From Myxococcales bacterium (GTDB lineage Bacteria > Myxococcota_A > Polyangia > GCA-2747355): a stretch of 50,322 nt of DNA. The notes below the pieces were generated by a model that worked only from the letters and a program-made list of their open reading frames with translations, was not told the DNA's origin and did not search any database. Where the stretch lies: assembly GCA_020431405.1 (NCBI GenBank), contig JAGQIK010000357.1, positions 1-50,322 on the forward strand, written 5' to 3'. Shown piece after piece: positions 49,343 to 50,322 of the stretch. Made by a program: the position numbers and the translations under genes. The stretch's first letter is position 1. Each line of letters starts with the position of its first letter.

Positions 49343-49378
49343 TCGCACCTTGTGCGATCCGATCGCACATGTGCGATC
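49341..49378. promoter_or_regulatory. two stacked palindromes built from GATCGCAC
   Basis: Bases 49341-49359 read GATCGCAC, CTT, GTGCGATC (perfect 8-bp arms). After one base, 49361-49378 is a perfect 18-bp palindrome (GATCGCACATGTGCGATC). The first overlaps the stop of the preceding gene. There is no T-run behind them, so a terminator is less likely than an operator or a processing site. Confidence 0.5.
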
Positions 49379-49469
49379 TAGCGCAGATTGTACGTACGCA
49401 TCAAAAATCGGCGTTTTCTTGCCCGCACGGATCCCTGGCCTTTAACTGATTGCGAGGACCAAAGGGACC

Positions 49470-49829
49470 ATGCGACTGCTGATCACCGAAACCGACCCCT
49501 TCGTTCGCAGCTGGATCGCCGCCGAGGCCGCGCGCCGCGGCATCGAGCTGGTCTTCGTCGACGCCGACGACGCCCTCGACCGCATCGACTGCGAGCGGCC
49601 CGACTGCATCGCCCTCGACGCGAGCAGCAGCGCCAGCCGCGAGCAGCCGCTGTGGCAATCGCTGGCGCGCGACCCGCGCCTGGCCAAGATCCCGGTGCTG
49701 CTCTACGCCTCGTCCATGCGCTGGCGCGCCGTCGCCCAGCTGGCCGCCAACGAAGTCACGCGCAGCCTGCAGCAGCCGTTTACGCCCGCCGATCTTGTCG
49801 ACGCCGCCTTCGAGGCGTGCGCCGCCTGA
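49470..49829 (+). CDS. receiver-like domain protein lacking the conserved Lys
   Basis: 119 residues; AAAGGG lies about 4 nt before the ATG. The CheY-like fold is seen in MRLLITETDPFVRSWIAAEA (acidic pocket reduced to Glu/Asp, Asp9), the phospho-acceptor strand CIALDASSS (Asp50), and VLLYASSM (Ser81 at the Thr/Ser position). The last motif is SLQQPFTPADL where receivers have L-x-K-P-F, so the invariant Lys is Gln. Signalling through phosphorylation is therefore uncertain; it may act as a pseudo-receiver. It stands alone, with no kinase next to it. The two palindromes lie in its upstream region. Confidence 0.68.
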   Translation: MRLLITETDPFVRSWIAAEAARRGIELVFVDADDALDRIDCERPDCIALDASSSASREQPLWQSLARDPRLAKIPVLLYASSMRWRAVAQLAANEVTRSLQQPFTPADLVDAAFEACAA

Positions 49830-49859
49830 GCCGCGCCCGGGCGAGCACGACCTCGCGGC

Positions 49860-50322
49860 CTACATGAACGCGTCGGAGATCCCGGCGCACAGCTCCGACC
49901 AAAACGCCCGCGCAGCGCCCACGCGGTCACGCTCGAAGCGCGACAGCCAAGCGTCGGCGTAGCCTGCCGAGAGCCCGTCGTGCTCGGCGCTCCACAGCCC
50001 GCGATGCAGCACGTCGATGGCCCGCTCGCTGGCCCAGTAGCTCGGCGAGAGCTCCTTGGTCCAGCGCTCGAGCAGCGTGCGGTAGCGCGCGCGCCAGTCG
50101 ATCTGAACGCCGTAGCAGCGGTTGACCAGATCGCCGAAGCCCGCCCGCGCCCAGCTCGCCTGAGCCGGCGAGACGCCGAGGTCCGCCAGCATCAGCGCCG
50201 AGACCGCGTAGCGCGCCGCACGAAGACCGAGCTCGCGCGGCGAAGCGCTCGCGCGCGCGCCGTAGGACCAGCCAGGGATCGGCGGCAGCGGCGCCAGCGC
50301 CGCCGGTGACCACCACGGCTCG
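49860..50322 (-). CDS. protein of unknown function, N-terminus cut by window edge
   Basis: The minus-strand frame is open from 50321 to a TAG at 49860 (154 codons) with no start in view before the edge, so the gene is partial at its 5' end. Internal ATG/CTG codons near 50192 are not needed as starts. The sequence includes PPIPGWSYGARASASPRELGL, LADLGVSPAQASWARAGFGDLVNRCYG, WTKELSPSYWASERAIDVLHRGLW and ends ELCAGISDAFM. It is rich in Trp/Tyr/Arg and mostly helical. The family is not recognised. Confidence 0.5.
   Translation of the reverse strand, partial: EPWWSPAALAPLPPIPGWSYGARASASPRELGLRAARYAVSALMLADLGVSPAQASWARAGFGDLVNRCYGVQIDWRARYRTLLERWTKELSPSYWASERAIDVLHRGLWSAEHDGLSAGYADAWLSRFERDRVGAARAFWSELCAGISDAFM

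Overview
The window is chromosomal DNA from a very GC-rich bacterium, most likely a myxobacterium or a close relative (Myxococcota, formerly Deltaproteobacteria). Two secreted proteases end in MYXO-CTERM-type tails (Gly-Cys, then a hydrophobic helix, then an Arg cluster). There is also a MopE-like Asp-rich motif, a Hanks-type Ser/Thr kinase, WG repeats, and at least ten putative lipoproteins. G/C third-position bias produces long antisense open frames, which I have left out. I see no tRNA, rRNA, CRISPR array, insertion sequence or phage gene, and no gene-free stretch longer than about 300 bases.

Layout from left to right. A partial beta-propeller gene (minus strand) runs off the left edge and is divergent from a di-haem, MauG-like lipoprotein. 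A small lipoprotein follows, then an orphan adenylation-carrier-condensation NRPS-like protein (minus), a 49-residue Lys-rich protein (minus), and a tightly overlapped five-gene operon (small exported protein, HTTM membrane protein, alpha/beta hydrolase, GNAT, VOC). Next come a small conserved protein, a lipoprotein gene interrupted by one in-frame amber codon, a WG-repeat protein and a LOG-family protein. From 14.97 to 26.5 kb, mostly plus-strand genes encode a Cys-rich lipoprotein, a subtilisin-like protease, a degenerate M28-like protein, two lipoproteins (one an HExxH metallopeptidase), a zinc-ribbon/repeat/tail-anchor protein and an adjacent Ser/Thr kinase. From 26.4 to 33.8 kb are a VanY-like protease, an unknown protein, a VWA lipoprotein, a zinc-ribbon protein, a small lipoprotein, a PlsC-like acyltransferase and a Cys-rich repeat lipoprotein.

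From 33.8 kb to the end: SecA with an EF-hand-like insertion; an APH-like kinase coupled to an APS-kinase-like protein and followed by a glycosyltransferase-like protein; two tandem exported bleomycin-hydrolase-like proteins; a P460-like haem lipoprotein; a divergent cluster with two radical SAM proteins, a DUF354 protein and a YbhN/LPG-synthase-like membrane protein; a TPR/double cyclic-nucleotide-binding protein; a pair of perfect palindromes; a receiver-like protein lacking the usual Lys; and a partial gene at the right edge.

The most unusual points are these. (1) The bleomycin-hydrolase-like pair is coupled by ATGA; the first member has lost catalytic Cys and Asn, the second keeps the triad, and both end in a helix-turn-helix-like module. 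(2) SecA carries a textbook EF-hand loop. (3) An amber codon interrupts an otherwise intact lipoprotein gene. (4) Seven start codons lie 6-7 nt after a TAnnnT hexamer, as expected for leaderless transcripts. (5) A repeated TG(V/I)DLP motif occurs in the protein next to the Ser/Thr kinase.
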